Source: PALSA-1003 sp963741315 (GTDB taxonomy: Bacteria > Pseudomonadota > Gammaproteobacteria > Burkholderiales > Casimicrobiaceae). From it: 64,000 nt of DNA. The translations under genes were made by a program, and so were the position numbers. The stretch lies in assembly GCA_963741315.1 (NCBI GenBank), contig CAVUHK010000008.1:620001-684000 (forward strand). The letters run 5' to 3'. The notes under the pieces were generated by a model, which saw nothing but the letters and a program-made list of their open reading frames with translations, did no database searches and was not told the DNA's origin. Every line of letters begins with the position of its first letter. Positions within the stretch are counted from its first letter, which is position 1. Shown one piece after another: positions 43,312 through 53,982 of this stretch.

Positions 43312-44103
43312 ATGGCCGTCACCGCTTTCTACTGCTCCCTGCCGATGCGCTTCACTGTCGCCACCTACAACATCCACAAGGGATTTTCGCACCTGACGCG
43401 CCGCATGGTGATCCACGAGCTGCGCGACAAGCTCCATGGCCTGGCGACCGACATCCTGTTCCTGCAGGAAGTGCAGGGTGTGCATCGTCGCCATGCCGGC
43501 CGTTATCACGACTGGCCGGGCAAGCCGCAGCACGAATTCATCGCCGACACGGTCTGGCGGGAGGTTGCCTACGGCAGGAACGCGAACACCCGGCACGGCC
43601 ATCACGGCAACGCCATGCTGTCGTGTTTCCCGATCGTCGCGCAGGAGAATCTCGACATTTCCGCGCATCTGTTCGAAAGCCGCGGACTCTTGCATTGTGA
43701 AATGCAGCTCAAGCGGGGGCTGCCCTCGTTGCATTGCATCAATGTCCACCTGGGCTTGTTCGAGCGCGGCCGGCGCTGGCAGGTGCGCGCGCTGACCGAG
43801 CGCATTCGCGAGTCGGTCCCCGCCAATGCGCCGCTGATCATCGCCGGCGATTTCAACGACTGGCGGCGCAAGGCCGACCGCACGCTCCAGGATGATCTCG
43901 GCGTGGTCGAAGTGTTCGAAGCAGCACGCGGCCGACCTGCGCGTACATTTCCGGCTGTCATGCCGATGTTCCGGCTGGACCGCATCTACGCACGCGGACT
44001 GAACGTGCTCACTGCCGACGTGCATTACGCGTATCCGCTTGCGCGGCTCTCCGACCATGCCGCGCTCGCCGCAACTTTCGAACTCGCCAGCGGGTCTGGC
44101 TGA
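43312..44103 (+). CDS. endonuclease/exonuclease/phosphatase-family protein
   Basis: 263 residues; an internal ATG at 43345 (MRFTVATYNIHKGF) is an equally likely start. Metal and catalytic sites are LQEVQG, HGNAMLS, NVHLGLFERGR, AGDFNDWRR and LSDHAALAATF. It probably cleaves a phosphodiester bond in lipid or nucleic acid. It lies 9 nt before cardiolipin synthase; this pairing (YbhP-YbhO in E. coli) suggests a joint role in phospholipid metabolism. Confidence 0.87.
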   Translation: MAVTAFYCSLPMRFTVATYNIHKGFSHLTRRMVIHELRDKLHGLATDILFLQEVQGVHRRHAGRYHDWPGKPQHEFIADTVWREVAYGRNANTRHGHHGNAMLSCFPIVAQENLDISAHLFESRGLLHCEMQLKRGLPSLHCINVHLGLFERGRRWQVRALTERIRESVPANAPLIIAGDFNDWRRKADRTLQDDLGVVEVFEAARGRPARTFPAVMPMFRLDRIYARGLNVLTADVHYAYPLARLSDHAALAATFELASGSG

Positions 44104-44112
44104 ACACGACCC

Positions 44113-45318
44113 ATGAACGGCATCGGCACCGCACAGAATCGGTACCTGCCCGGCAATCGCATTACCCTGCTGCGCGATGGCGCCGAATATTTCCCGGCGC
44201 TGGTGAGCGCCATCGAGACCGCCGAACGCGAGGTCTGGCTCGAGAGTTACATCTTCGCCGACGACGCCGCCGGCCGTCTGATCGCAGCGGCGCTGTCGCG
44301 TGCCGCGCGACGTGGCGTGCACGTGCGCCTGCTCGTCGACGGCTGGGGCGCCAAGCTCTACCTGACCGCTGCGCTGGAACGCGACATCCGGGCAGCCGGC
44401 ATCGACTTCATGAAATACCGGCCGGAAGTCGCGCCATGGCAGTTTCGCTCGCACCGGCTGCGGCGCATGCACCGCAAGCTGTGCCACATCGACGGCCGGC
44501 TCGCCTTCGTCGGCGGCATCAACATCATCGACGACATGAACACTCCGCACCACAAGCCGCCTCGGGCGGACTTCGCGGTGGCCGTCGAAGGCCCGCTGCT
44601 GCCGGCGATCGAGCAGACGATGCAACGCGTGTGGGCGCTGGTGAAGCTGGTGCAGACGGGAGCCAGCGACGTGGCGATCTTTCCCGAGCGCCGGCGTGGC
44701 ACGCGGGTCGGCACCCAGACCGCGAAGTTCGTCGCACGCGATAACCTGCGCCATCGCCGCGACATCGAGCGCGCGTACCTGGCTGCGATCCGCACCGCCA
44801 AGCGCGAAATCATCATCGCCAACTCGTACTTCTTCCCGGGCATCCGCTTCCGGCGCGCGCTGGTGGCGGCGTCGCAGCGTGGCGTCAAGGTGACACTGCT
44901 GCTTCAAGCCAAGGTGGAATACGTCCTGCTGCATTTCGCCTCGAAGGCGATGTATGGCCAATTGCTGCGCGCCGGAGTCGTCATCGAGGAATATCACCGC
45001 AGCATGCTGCACGCCAAGGTCGCGGTGATCGACGATCACTGGGCGACGGTCGGTTCCTCCAACATCGATCCCTACAGCCTGCTCATGGCGCGCGAGGCCA
45101 ACGTGTTCGTGCGCGATCAGGGATTCAATGCGCAGCTCAAGGGCCAGCTTGGGGAGATGATCGCCGCCGGATCGAAGAAGATCGAAGCCGCCGACTGGCG
45201 CCGACGCTCGCCACTGTACCGCGCGGTGATCTGGGTCGCGTACGGCATCGTGCGCGTGGCGATGGGCGTGCTCGGATATGGCGGCAACGAGTGGTTTCGC
45301 GGGGCGGCCAGGCGCTGA
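44113..45318 (+). CDS. clsB: cardiolipin synthase B
   Basis: 401 residues, phospholipase D superfamily. Two HKD motifs are present: HRKLCHIDGRLAFVGGIN (about 118-135) and HAKVAVIDDHWATVGSSNID (about 299-318). It condenses phosphatidylglycerol with another phospholipid at the inner membrane. A degraded copy of its last 90 nt recurs at 56294-56385, on the far side of the beta-helix array. Confidence 0.9.
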   Translation: MNGIGTAQNRYLPGNRITLLRDGAEYFPALVSAIETAEREVWLESYIFADDAAGRLIAAALSRAARRGVHVRLLVDGWGAKLYLTAALERDIRAAGIDFMKYRPEVAPWQFRSHRLRRMHRKLCHIDGRLAFVGGINIIDDMNTPHHKPPRADFAVAVEGPLLPAIEQTMQRVWALVKLVQTGASDVAIFPERRRGTRVGTQTAKFVARDNLRHRRDIERAYLAAIRTAKREIIIANSYFFPGIRFRRALVAASQRGVKVTLLLQAKVEYVLLHFASKAMYGQLLRAGVVIEEYHRSMLHAKVAVIDDHWATVGSSNIDPYSLLMAREANVFVRDQGFNAQLKGQLGEMIAAGSKKIEAADWRRRSPLYRAVIWVAYGIVRVAMGVLGYGGNEWFRGAARR

Positions 45319-45502
45319 TTCGCCGTCGGCCGGAATCGCGCCGTTAAGACGTACCTTTCGCTAATCTGTATTGGTGCACGGCGTGACCGGACCCAACTGC
45401 GCCGTCATTGAGGGTCCGCAAACGCGTCGCAGTTTCCCTATTGACAAACACGCTGGCCGGAGTAACGTTTGCCGTCCGCACGCGTGGTTACCCGGGGGGG
45501 AT

Positions 45503-47737
45503 ATGCGATCCGTTGTTGCGCTGATATCTATCGCGCTTGCACTGGGGGTCGCTGAGGCGGCCACCTTCACCGTAACGAACACCAACGACAGCGGCGCGGG
45601 CAGCCTGCGACAGGCGGTCACGGACGCCAACAACGCGGCAGGACCCGACACAATTACCTTCACGGTGACCGGGACGATTGTCCTTACGTCCGGGCAACTG
45701 TCCATCATTTCCCCGGTGACCATCGTGGGGCCCGGTGCAGCCAACCTCACGATCAACGGCAACGCGAACGGCAGAATCTTCTCGATCTTCGAAAATGTCG
45801 CGGATCCGTGCGCTACGCCCAACACTGATTTTCCAGTTTCGATTTCGGGGTTGACGGTCACCAACGGATTTCGCAACGTCGCAGGCAACCCCGGCGGCGC
45901 GATCTATTCGGAAAAGACGCTCACGCTAAGTGGCATGGTCATCGCGAACAGCACGGCGTTCTCCGGCGCCGGGCTCAATTTCAACGCCTTGTATTCCGGC
46001 CAGACGCTGACCATCGATAATTCGCAGTTTCTCAACAACGTCGCGCGGCCGCTGTCGACGACGACCGGGAACTCCTTCGGAGGCGGCCTGCAGGTCGGGG
46101 AGCGATGCGCGACCATCACCAGTCCGGTGACGGTGACCATCACCAACAGTCTATTTTCAGGGAACCAGGTCAGGCCCGGAGCGACGTTCCTGTCCGCAGG
46201 CGGCGCTGGCATGCACATCAACCAGGCGGCGGACATCACGATCACCGATACCCGCATCGTCGGGAACTCGGTCGTACTGCAGAACCCGCCTGTGGTCGGC
46301 GCCAACAATCGAGGCGGCGGCATCAGCGTCGATGACGGCAAGACTCTTAAGATCGAACGTTCAGAAATCTCCGGTAACTACGCCGACCGAGCGGCGGGAC
46401 TCAGAGTCCTCAGCGACCTGCCCGCGCGGCAGGTCGCCGGCCAGGAGCTTGTGGTCAACCTGATCAATTCCACGGTCTCGGGCAACGTGTCCATCGAGCC
46501 TGTACGCGGTGCGGGCGGCATCGGTGTCTATGGCAACGTCGCGCTGAAACTCAACAACTCCACCGTCGCAGCGAATACGGGAGCGCCGGACGCCGCAGGC
46601 AACATTATTTTCGATTCGGGCGTGACCAATCCGGTGTCGGGCGGCAACACCCTCAATCCGACGGGAACGTTCCAGTCGTCCATTGTCGCCGGCAGTCTGG
46701 GCGGTGGACCGGACATCGCGATCAATGACGAAACTGTGATTCCGTCCATGACCGTGAACGCCAGCAATTCGCTGGTCGGTTCGACCGAGCCGATCATCAC
46801 CGTCTCCGGGCCGGGAAATCTCCTCGGCGTAAATCCGCTGTTGGGACCGCTGGCGTTCAACGGTGGACCGACACGCACCCAGCCGCTCCTGACTGGCAGT
46901 CCCGCCATCAACACGGGTGCCAATCCATTGATTCTGGCGACCGACCAACGCGGCGCCGGGTTTCCGCGAGCGGTTGGCGCGGCCACCGACATGGGGGCCT
47001 ACGAATCGGGCACGGTCAATCTGACCGGCGTGCTGGTGTACAAACCGCTGGAACCGTGCCGGATCATGGATACGCGCAGTGCCACTTTCGGCAGCGGCGT
47101 TCAGGGGCCGATCGTCGGCAATGGCCTGAAATTCATTCCCGGCTTTGTCAACGCGGGGCAGAACTGGGGTCAGTACGGGGGAAGCGCGGTATCCGATTGC
47201 GGGCTGACCAGTCCGCCGGGCACGTCGATCCAAGCGATCGCGCTGGTCGCCACCATTTTGAATCCCAATTTCGACGCCTATCTCGGCATCGGCGACATCA
47301 ACAGCCTGAGTTCGGTGCTCTCGAACGTGGCGCTGAACTTCACCAGCGGGCAGGGCCTGTCGACGATGTATATCGTGCCGCAGCTCGCCACCAACAATAT
47401 CTATTTCGCGATGCCCGCAGGACTATCCGCCCACGTGATTTTCGATGTCGTCGGCTACCAGGTCGTGTCCGATGCGACGGCGTTGCAATGCACGACGCAG
47501 AGTTCGACGCCGGTGGCGATCGCTGCGGCGGGAAGCGGCAATGCGATCTCGCCGGTGTGCACCAGCGGATACACGCTGACCAGCGGCAGTTGCGACAGTA
47601 CTTCCTTCGCACTTGACCTGACCCAGAGCAAGCCGGCCGTGGGCAACAATTCCTGGCTGTGCGCGGCGTCCAACCGCGGTGGGTCATCCGCCAATCTGAC
47701 CGCGACGGCGACTTGCTGCCGCGTGCCGGGGAAATAA
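45503..47737 (+). CDS. secreted parallel beta-helix protein with PCRIMDTR Cys-rich C-terminal module, copy A
   Basis: 744 residues. A signal peptide (SVVALISIALALGVAEA) is followed by the repeat-start motif ATFTVTNTNDSGAGSLRQAV and about 450 residues of short Asn/Thr/Ser-rich beta-helix rungs (ITNSLFSGNQ, IERSEISGNYA). A choice-of-anchor-Q-like segment (GGPTRTQPLLTGSPAIN, TDQRGAGFPRAVG) follows. The C-terminal 233 residues form the PCRIMDTR module with eight Cys, ending TCCRVPGK. No sortase, PEP-CTERM or autotransporter anchor is visible. Probably an extracellular adhesin or polysaccharide-binding protein; function unknown. First member of a tandem array. Confidence 0.8.
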   Translation: MRSVVALISIALALGVAEAATFTVTNTNDSGAGSLRQAVTDANNAAGPDTITFTVTGTIVLTSGQLSIISPVTIVGPGAANLTINGNANGRIFSIFENVADPCATPNTDFPVSISGLTVTNGFRNVAGNPGGAIYSEKTLTLSGMVIANSTAFSGAGLNFNALYSGQTLTIDNSQFLNNVARPLSTTTGNSFGGGLQVGERCATITSPVTVTITNSLFSGNQVRPGATFLSAGGAGMHINQAADITITDTRIVGNSVVLQNPPVVGANNRGGGISVDDGKTLKIERSEISGNYADRAAGLRVLSDLPARQVAGQELVVNLINSTVSGNVSIEPVRGAGGIGVYGNVALKLNNSTVAANTGAPDAAGNIIFDSGVTNPVSGGNTLNPTGTFQSSIVAGSLGGGPDIAINDETVIPSMTVNASNSLVGSTEPIITVSGPGNLLGVNPLLGPLAFNGGPTRTQPLLTGSPAINTGANPLILATDQRGAGFPRAVGAATDMGAYESGTVNLTGVLVYKPLEPCRIMDTRSATFGSGVQGPIVGNGLKFIPGFVNAGQNWGQYGGSAVSDCGLTSPPGTSIQAIALVATILNPNFDAYLGIGDINSLSSVLSNVALNFTSGQGLSTMYIVPQLATNNIYFAMPAGLSAHVIFDVVGYQVVSDATALQCTTQSSTPVAIAAAGSGNAISPVCTSGYTLTSGSCDSTSFALDLTQSKPAVGNNSWLCAASNRGGSSANLTATATCCRVPGK

Positions 47738-47805
47738 GCATGGATCGTGACACGACAGCAAACGCGACACGACGTTACGGGCATTCTTTGATGGGAGACC
47801 AAATC

Positions 47806-48882
47806 ATGAACTCAGTCCTCAGGATCATCCTTGCAGCAACGTTGGCGGCGATGGCCTTGGCGGCCAATCTGGTCGCCGCGGCGGTACCCAGCGCCTTGCC
47901 GCTGACGCGGTTTTATCCGACGGCACTGCCCTCGTCGCCGGGCGGCAAGGTCGACGAACCGGAGATCTGGTTCGCCAAGGTCCAGGGCATGCTCAATGCC
48001 GCCCCGCTGCTGCTGCAGCAGAGCCTGCTCAATTCGCAGAGCGCAGCCGAGTTCAACGCCAACATCGCGCTGCTCCAGCAGATGCAGGAAGGCCTGCTCA
48101 AGCAGGCCGGGCGCGACGTCAAGGCCAGCGTGGCCCCGGGACGGGTCGGCGCCAAGGCGCTCGGCGACGCCTCGAACCTGGTCTACAAGCCGCTCGAGCC
48201 GTGCCGGATCATGGATACGCGCAGCGCCACGGCGGGCAGCGGGGTGCAGGGCCCGATCACCGGCAACGTCCTCAAGCAAGTTCCAGGGTTCGTCACCGCC
48301 GGGTCGAACTGGGGTATTTATGGCGGCAATGCCTCCGGGGACTGCGGTCTGGCCAATCCGCCGGGCAGCGCCATCCACGCGGTGGCGATCGTGATCACCA
48401 TCCTCAACCCCAACTTCGATGCCTACCTGGGCGTGAGCGACTCCCCGGTCCTGGCGACGGTGCTGTCCAACGTGGCCTTGAACTACACCCATGGCCAGGG
48501 CCTGTCGACGATGTACATCGTGCCGCAGATCTCGACCAACCTGATCTACTTTGCGCTGCCCACGGGGCTCTCCGCGCAGCTGATCTTCGACGTGGTGGGT
48601 TACTACGTGCTGTCGGACGCAACGGCACTGCAATGCACGCAGCAGGCGTCGGCGCCGGTGGCGATCGCTGCGGCGGGCAGCGGCAATGCGACCTCGCCGG
48701 CGTGCGCTGCCGGCTACACGCTGGCGGGCGGCAGCTGCGACAGCACGTCGACGTTGATGTTCCTGGCCTCGCACGAGGCCAGCGGCGGCAACACGACGTG
48801 GTTCTGCAGTGCCAACAACACCGGCGGAGCGTCGGCCAACCTGACGGCGACGGCGAATTGCTGCCGGGTCCCGGGTAAATGA
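47806..48882 (+). CDS. secreted PCRIMDTR-module protein with helical N terminus
   Basis: 358 residues. A signal peptide (IILAATLAAMALAANLVAAA) is followed by a helical region (RFYPTALPSSPGGKVDEPEI, KVQGMLNAAPLLLQQSLLNS, NIALLQQMQEGLLKQ) and then the same 233-residue C-terminal module as the beta-helix proteins (from 48181). The beta-helix is replaced entirely. Start 47806 has GGGAG upstream; 47791 is possible. The helical region recurs alone in the next gene, so this looks like a module-shuffled member of the array. Confidence 0.75.
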   Translation: MNSVLRIILAATLAAMALAANLVAAAVPSALPLTRFYPTALPSSPGGKVDEPEIWFAKVQGMLNAAPLLLQQSLLNSQSAAEFNANIALLQQMQEGLLKQAGRDVKASVAPGRVGAKALGDASNLVYKPLEPCRIMDTRSATAGSGVQGPITGNVLKQVPGFVTAGSNWGIYGGNASGDCGLANPPGSAIHAVAIVITILNPNFDAYLGVSDSPVLATVLSNVALNYTHGQGLSTMYIVPQISTNLIYFALPTGLSAQLIFDVVGYYVLSDATALQCTQQASAPVAIAAAGSGNATSPACAAGYTLAGGSCDSTSTLMFLASHEASGGNTTWFCSANNTGGASANLTATANCCRVPGK

Positions 48883-48896
48883 GCCAGGAGCGAACG

Positions 48897-49271
48897 ATGA
48901 ACAGAACCATGCGCAGGATGACGATGGCGGTGGCACTGGTGGTGGGCGCCGGCGCGGCGGGTGCGGCCCAGCAGGCCGACCCGGGGGCGGTGGCGGCGGT
49001 GCCCGATGCCCAGGTGTTGCTGCAGTTCTATCCGACGGCACTGTCGACGACCCCGAACGGAATGGTGGAGGACCAGGCGGTGTGGCTGGCCAAGGTGCAG
49101 GGGCTGATGGTCGGCGTGCCGCCGATGCTCCAGCAGAGCCTGCTGATGTCGCGCACCAAGGCCGAGTTCGCGGCCAACGTGGCGCTGCTCCAGCAGATGC
49201 AGGAGTCCGCGCTCGCCCAGCGCGAATTGCAGATGCAGCGGCAGTTCGCGCAGGGGCAGATGAAGAAGTAG
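48897..49271 (+). CDS. small exported helical protein paired with the array
   Basis: 124 residues. A signal peptide (MTMAVALVVGAGAAGAAQ) precedes a helical domain (QFYPTALSTTPNGMVEDQ, WLAKVQGLMVGVPPMLQQSL, AEFAANVALLQQMQ) ending QGQMKK. It corresponds to the N-terminal part of the preceding protein without the Cys-rich module. An ATG at 48879 overlaps the preceding stop, but AGGAGCGAACG directly precedes 48897. No known family recognised. Confidence 0.7.
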   Translation: MNRTMRRMTMAVALVVGAGAAGAAQQADPGAVAAVPDAQVLLQFYPTALSTTPNGMVEDQAVWLAKVQGLMVGVPPMLQQSLLMSRTKAEFAANVALLQQMQESALAQRELQMQRQFAQGQMKK

Positions 49272-49297
49272 GACCCTGCCGGCGCAGGAACTCTCGG

Positions 49298-49344
49298 GAA
49301 ATGTGAGGTTTTCAACTCGCGATCGTGAATGGCCAGGGGGTGTC
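49298..49344 (+). repeat. conserved leader repeat before array beta-helix genes (copy 1 of 3)
   Basis: The sequence GAAATGTGAG with following TTTC-AACTCGC-like, GGCCAGGGGG and GTCATGCGATTC blocks precedes three of the four beta-helix genes: 49298-49345, 51603-51651 and 53934-53983. The distance from GAAATGTGAG to the ATG is 47, 48 and 49 nt. It contains each gene's ribosome site and may hold a shared control element; it also shows the genes arose by duplication with their leaders. Confidence 0.7.
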
Positions 49345-51579
49345 ATGCGATTCGCCACCGCGATAGGTTTGTTCGCGCTTCCGTTGGTAGCGGCACACGC
49401 GGCCACGTTCACCGTTACCAACCTGAACGACAGCGGCGCGGGAAGCCTGCGACAGGCGGTCGCGGATGCCAATGTGACACCGGGAACGAATACGATCAAT
49501 TTCACGGTCACTGGCACCATTACGCTGACCACGGGCCAAATGGTCATCACCAATGCGCTGAACATCGTCGGTCCCGGCCAGTCGCAGCTCACCATCGACG
49601 GCAACAGCAATGACCGCATCTTCAGGATTTTTTCGGTCAACGGTATCGTATGCCCCGACCCTCCCCCCGGGTCGACCGACTTCCTGGTCTCAATCTCGGG
49701 GCTCACGCTACGCAATGGGTTCCTGCCCAGCGGATCCAACGGCGGCGCGATCCTTGCCCGCACCAGTCTCACGCTGGACTCGGTGACGATCAGGGACAAC
49801 GTGGCGCAGTGGGGCGGCGGGGTGATGTTCTTTACCCGGTACACAGGACAGACGCTGACCATCACGAATTCGCAGTTCATCAATAACGTCGCCCAGCCCA
49901 ACATAGCCAACAACGGGTCGGGTACCTATAGAGGTGGGGGAGCGCTCTCGGCGGCGGACAATTGCGGCAATCGTACGCCGTCGGCGATGACGATCACCGG
50001 GAGCACGTTCAGCGGTAATCGCATCAACTCGGAGCTAAATGCAAGCATCAACTCCGGTGGTGGCGCGATCGCGTTGGATTTCGCCGGTCCCGTCGTCATC
50101 CAGGATACACGCATGGTCGACAATCATGCCGACTCCAATCCCCTGAGCTTCAATATCGGCTTGCACGCAGGTGCCATCAGTGGATACGCCTCCAGCTTGA
50201 CCATCCGTCGATCGGAGATTGCACAGAATTCCGCCGACTATGTAGGCGGCGTCGGAGCATTCAACGCCGACCCCAATCTTCAGGGCGCCGGGTCCGCGAT
50301 GCAATTCACGATCGTCGATTCCACCGTGTCCGGCAACGTCGCGCATCAAACCATAGGCGCAATAATCGCGTTCGGCAACGTCGCGGCCGCTATCGCCAAT
50401 TCGACCGTTGCGAGCAATGTCGCCGATTGGTTGAGCCACGATCCAAATGATTCACGCGTCACTGGCATTGTTGTCTATACCGACGCCACGGACCCGCCCT
50501 CGGGAAGCAATGCGACGCCGCCGACGCTGCAGCTCATCTCGTCGATTGTCGCAGGCGGCCAGAGCTCCTCTCCCGATATCGGAGCATGGCAAGTTCCTGT
50601 GCCGTTTTCTGTGACCGCCAGCAATTCTCTTGTTCAGTTTCTGGATCCCAACGTTGTCTTGGCAGGGACCGGCAACCTCGTCGGCGTCAGTCCACAGGTC
50701 GGACCGCTCGCTTTCAACGGCGGACCCACCAGAACGCAGGCGCTGCTTGCGGGCAGTCCGGCGATCAATGCCGGCAGCAATCCAATGGGCCTCACGACCG
50801 ACCAGCGCGGCGCGGGCTTCCGCAGGACCATTGGCACGGCCACCGATATCGGCGCCTTCGAATTCGTCCCGGCACTGGTCTTCAAGCCGCTGGAGCCGTG
50901 CCGCATCATGGATACGCGCAGCGCCACGCCGGCCAGTGGCGTGCAGGGACCGATCGCCGGCAATGCGCTCAAGACGCTGCCCGGCTTCATCACTGCTGGT
51001 CAGAACTGGGGCCAGTACGGCGGCAGCGCCGCGTCGGATTGCGGACTGACGAGCCCGCCCGGGGCCTCGATCAATGCGGTGGCGCTGGTCGCGACCATCC
51101 TCAATCCCAACTTCGATGCCTACCTCGGCATCAGCGATGTCAACGACCTGTCGACGGTGCTCTCGAACGTCGCCTTGAACTACACCGCGACGCAGGGCCT
51201 GTCGACGATGTACATCGTGCCGCAGGTCGCCTCGAACAGTATCTACTTCGCGATGCCCGCAGGACTGTCGGCGCAACTGATCTACGATGTCGTCGGCTAC
51301 TACGCCGCGGAAGATGTCACTGCGCTGCAATGCACGACGCAGGCGTCGGCGCCGGTGGCGATTGCTGCGGCGGCAAGCGGCACGGCGACCTCGCCGGCGT
51401 GCGCTGCCGGCTACACGCTGACCAGCGGCAGTTGCGACAGCACGTCGTTCACGCTCGATCTGACGCAGAGCAAGGCGTCGGGCGGCAACACGACGTGGCT
51501 GTGCGCGGCGACCAACCGCGGTGGTTCATCGGCCAATCTGACCGCGACCGCCAATTGCTGCCGCGTGCCGGGCAGATGA
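49345..51579 (+). CDS. secreted parallel beta-helix protein with PCRIMDTR module, copy B
   Basis: 744 residues, the same length and layout as copy A. Signal peptide (FATAIGLFALPLVAAHA), ATFTVTNLNDSGAGSLRQAV, beta-helix rungs (NSQFINNVAQPN, GSTFSGNRIN, IRRSEIAQNSADYVGG), a Q-anchor-like segment (GGPTRTQALLAGSPAINAGS) and the Cys-rich module from 50878, ending NCCRVPGR. It is closest to copies C and D in the helix, including IRDNVAQWGGGVMFF shared with copy C. Presumably exported and surface-exposed. Confidence 0.8.
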   Translation: MRFATAIGLFALPLVAAHAATFTVTNLNDSGAGSLRQAVADANVTPGTNTINFTVTGTITLTTGQMVITNALNIVGPGQSQLTIDGNSNDRIFRIFSVNGIVCPDPPPGSTDFLVSISGLTLRNGFLPSGSNGGAILARTSLTLDSVTIRDNVAQWGGGVMFFTRYTGQTLTITNSQFINNVAQPNIANNGSGTYRGGGALSAADNCGNRTPSAMTITGSTFSGNRINSELNASINSGGGAIALDFAGPVVIQDTRMVDNHADSNPLSFNIGLHAGAISGYASSLTIRRSEIAQNSADYVGGVGAFNADPNLQGAGSAMQFTIVDSTVSGNVAHQTIGAIIAFGNVAAAIANSTVASNVADWLSHDPNDSRVTGIVVYTDATDPPSGSNATPPTLQLISSIVAGGQSSSPDIGAWQVPVPFSVTASNSLVQFLDPNVVLAGTGNLVGVSPQVGPLAFNGGPTRTQALLAGSPAINAGSNPMGLTTDQRGAGFRRTIGTATDIGAFEFVPALVFKPLEPCRIMDTRSATPASGVQGPIAGNALKTLPGFITAGQNWGQYGGSAASDCGLTSPPGASINAVALVATILNPNFDAYLGISDVNDLSTVLSNVALNYTATQGLSTMYIVPQVASNSIYFAMPAGLSAQLIYDVVGYYAAEDVTALQCTTQASAPVAIAAAASGTATSPACAAGYTLTSGSCDSTSFTLDLTQSKASGGNTTWLCAATNRGGSSANLTATANCCRVPGR

Positions 51580-51650
51580 CGCTGCAGCGCTGGAACACTC
51601 ATGAAATGTGAGACTTTCTACCCGCGATAGTGATTGGCCAGGGAGGTGTC

Positions 51651-53872
51651 ATGCGATTCGCAACCGCGATAGTTCTATTCGTTCTTTCGCCGGTAGTCGC
51701 GCACGCGGCCTCCTTCACCGTTACCAACCTGAACGACAGCGGCGCAGGCAGCCTGCGTAGCGCTATCGCGCAAGCCAATGGGACACCGGGAACGAACACC
51801 ATCAATTTCTCGGTCACCGGCACCATTGTGCTGACGACAGGCCAAATCGACATCTTGAACGCTTTGAACATTGTCGGTCCCGGCCAGGCTCAACTGAGCA
51901 TCGATGGCAACGCCAGCAGTCGCATCTTCAGGACTCTCTCGGTGAACGCCAACTGCCCCGCCCCCGCTGGGTCAAGCGACTTTCTGGTCTCAATCTCGGG
52001 GCTCACGCTGCGCAATGGATTCCTGCCCAGCGGTTTCAACGGCGCCGCAGTCATTGCCCGCACCAGTCTCACGCTGGACTCCGTGACGATCAGGGACAAT
52101 GTTGCGCAGTGGGGCGGCGGGGTGATGTTCTTCACCCAGTACGCAGGCCAGACGCTGACCATCACCAATTCGCAGTTCATCAATAACGTCGCCCAGCCCA
52201 ACACAAGCAACGACGGGCCGGGACATTTCCGAGGTGGGGGAGCGCTTTCCGCCACCGACAACTGCGGCGCGCGTACGCCAACATCGATGACGATCGCCGG
52301 AAGCACGTTCAGCGGCAACCGGATCAACCTTGCTTCGGGCACGATTCCGAACTCCCAGGGCGGAGCCATCGCCCTCGATTTCGCCGGTCCGCTCGTGATC
52401 CAGGACACACGCTTTGTCGACAACCATGCCGACTCCAATCCCGTGAACCTGGATGTCGGCGTTGGCGGCGGAGCGATCGGCGGATACGCGGCCAGCCTGA
52501 CCCTCCAGCGATCGGAGATTGCCCAGAATTCCGCTGACTACGGAGGAGCCATTTTTGCGGGCAATTTCGATCCCCTGCTTCAGGCAGCCGGGTCGGCGAT
52601 GCAACTACTCGTTGTCGATTCCACCCTGTCGGGCAATGTCGCCAACCAGACCGTCGGCGGAATCATCGTGGGCGGCAACGTTGCTGCCAAGGTCAGCAAC
52701 TCGACCGTCGCCGCCAACACCGCCACCTTCTTGAACGCGCTTCCCCCGCGCGTCAGCGGCATAGCTGTCTTTACCGATAAGGTCGATGGACCGTCCGGGG
52801 TCATGGCGACAGCACCTACGCTGCAACTGGTCTCGGCGATTGTCGCCGGCGGTCAGAGCTACGCTGATGTGGTTGCCGCTGATAACCTGACTTTGCCGTT
52901 CGCGGTTTCCACCAGCAATTCTCTCGTCCAGGTACCGGACGCCAGCGTCACCCTGGTCGGTGCCGGCAACCTGACCGGAGTGGATCCGAAGCTCTTGCCG
53001 CTCGCCTTCAACGGCGGCCCGACCCGAACCCACGCACTCTCGGCCGCCAGCCCGGCGATCAATACCGGCAGCAATCTGCTGGGGCTCGCCACCGACCAGC
53101 GTGGCGCAGGATTTCCGCGTACCTTGATCACGTTTACCGACATGGGCGCTTATGAGCTCAGCGCAGAAGTCGTCTACAAGTCATTGGCGCCGTGCCGGAT
53201 CATGGACACGCGCAGCGCGACGCTCGCCAGCGGCGTGCAGGGGCCGATCCCCGGCGGCACTCTCTTTCACGTGCCGGGATTCATCGGTGCCGGGCAGAAC
53301 TGGGGCCAGTTCGGCGGCAACGCCACTTCGGATTGCGGCCTGGCAAATCCGCCGGGGGTCACCATCCAAGGCGTAGCTCTCGTCGCGACCATCCTCAACC
53401 CGAACTTCGATGCCTACCTCGGCATCAGCGATGTCAACAACCTGAGTGCGGTGCTCTCGAACGTCGCTCTGAACTACACGCATGGTCAAGGGCTCTCCAC
53501 GATGTACATCGTCCCCCAACTCACCAGCAATACGATTTACTTTGCCCTGCCGGCGGGACTGTCCGCGCAACTGATCTTCGATGTCGTCGGCTACCTTGTC
53601 ATTTCCGACGCGACGGCACTGCAATGCACGACGCAGAGTTCGTCGGCGGTGTCGATCGGCACCGGCGCGTCGGGCACGGCGACCTCGCCCGCCTGCGCTG
53701 CCGGCTACACGCTGAGCAGTGGCAGTTGCGACAGCACGTCGTTCACCCTCAGCCTGACCCAGAACAAGGCGCGGGTGGCAATACGACGTGGCTGTGCGCG
53801 GCGAGCAACCGTGGCGGTTCATCCGCCAACCTGACTGCGACCGCCAATTGCTGCCGCGTGCCGGGCAGATAA
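51651..53872 (+). CDS. secreted parallel beta-helix protein with PCRIMDTR module, copy C, frameshifted
   Basis: Same layout: signal peptide (FATAIVLFVLSPVVAHA), SFTVTNLNDSGAGSLRSAIA, beta-helix, Q-anchor-like segment and Cys-rich module from 53172. In the module the frame breaks near 53771: the sister genes read AAGGCGTCGGG where this one lacks the T. Restoring it gives GGNTTWLCAASNRGGSS and NCCRVPGR, ending at 53872 (740 residues). The 2222-nt span is one base short of a multiple of three. Probably a sequencing deletion. Confidence 0.8.
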
Positions 53873-53982
53873 CACGCGAGTTCGAAGCATGAACAGGGTC
53901 CACAGAATGAACATGCAGTACTGGCACGCATTGGAAATGTGAGGTTCTCAACTCGCTGTCATTTATCGCCACGGGAGGTGTC

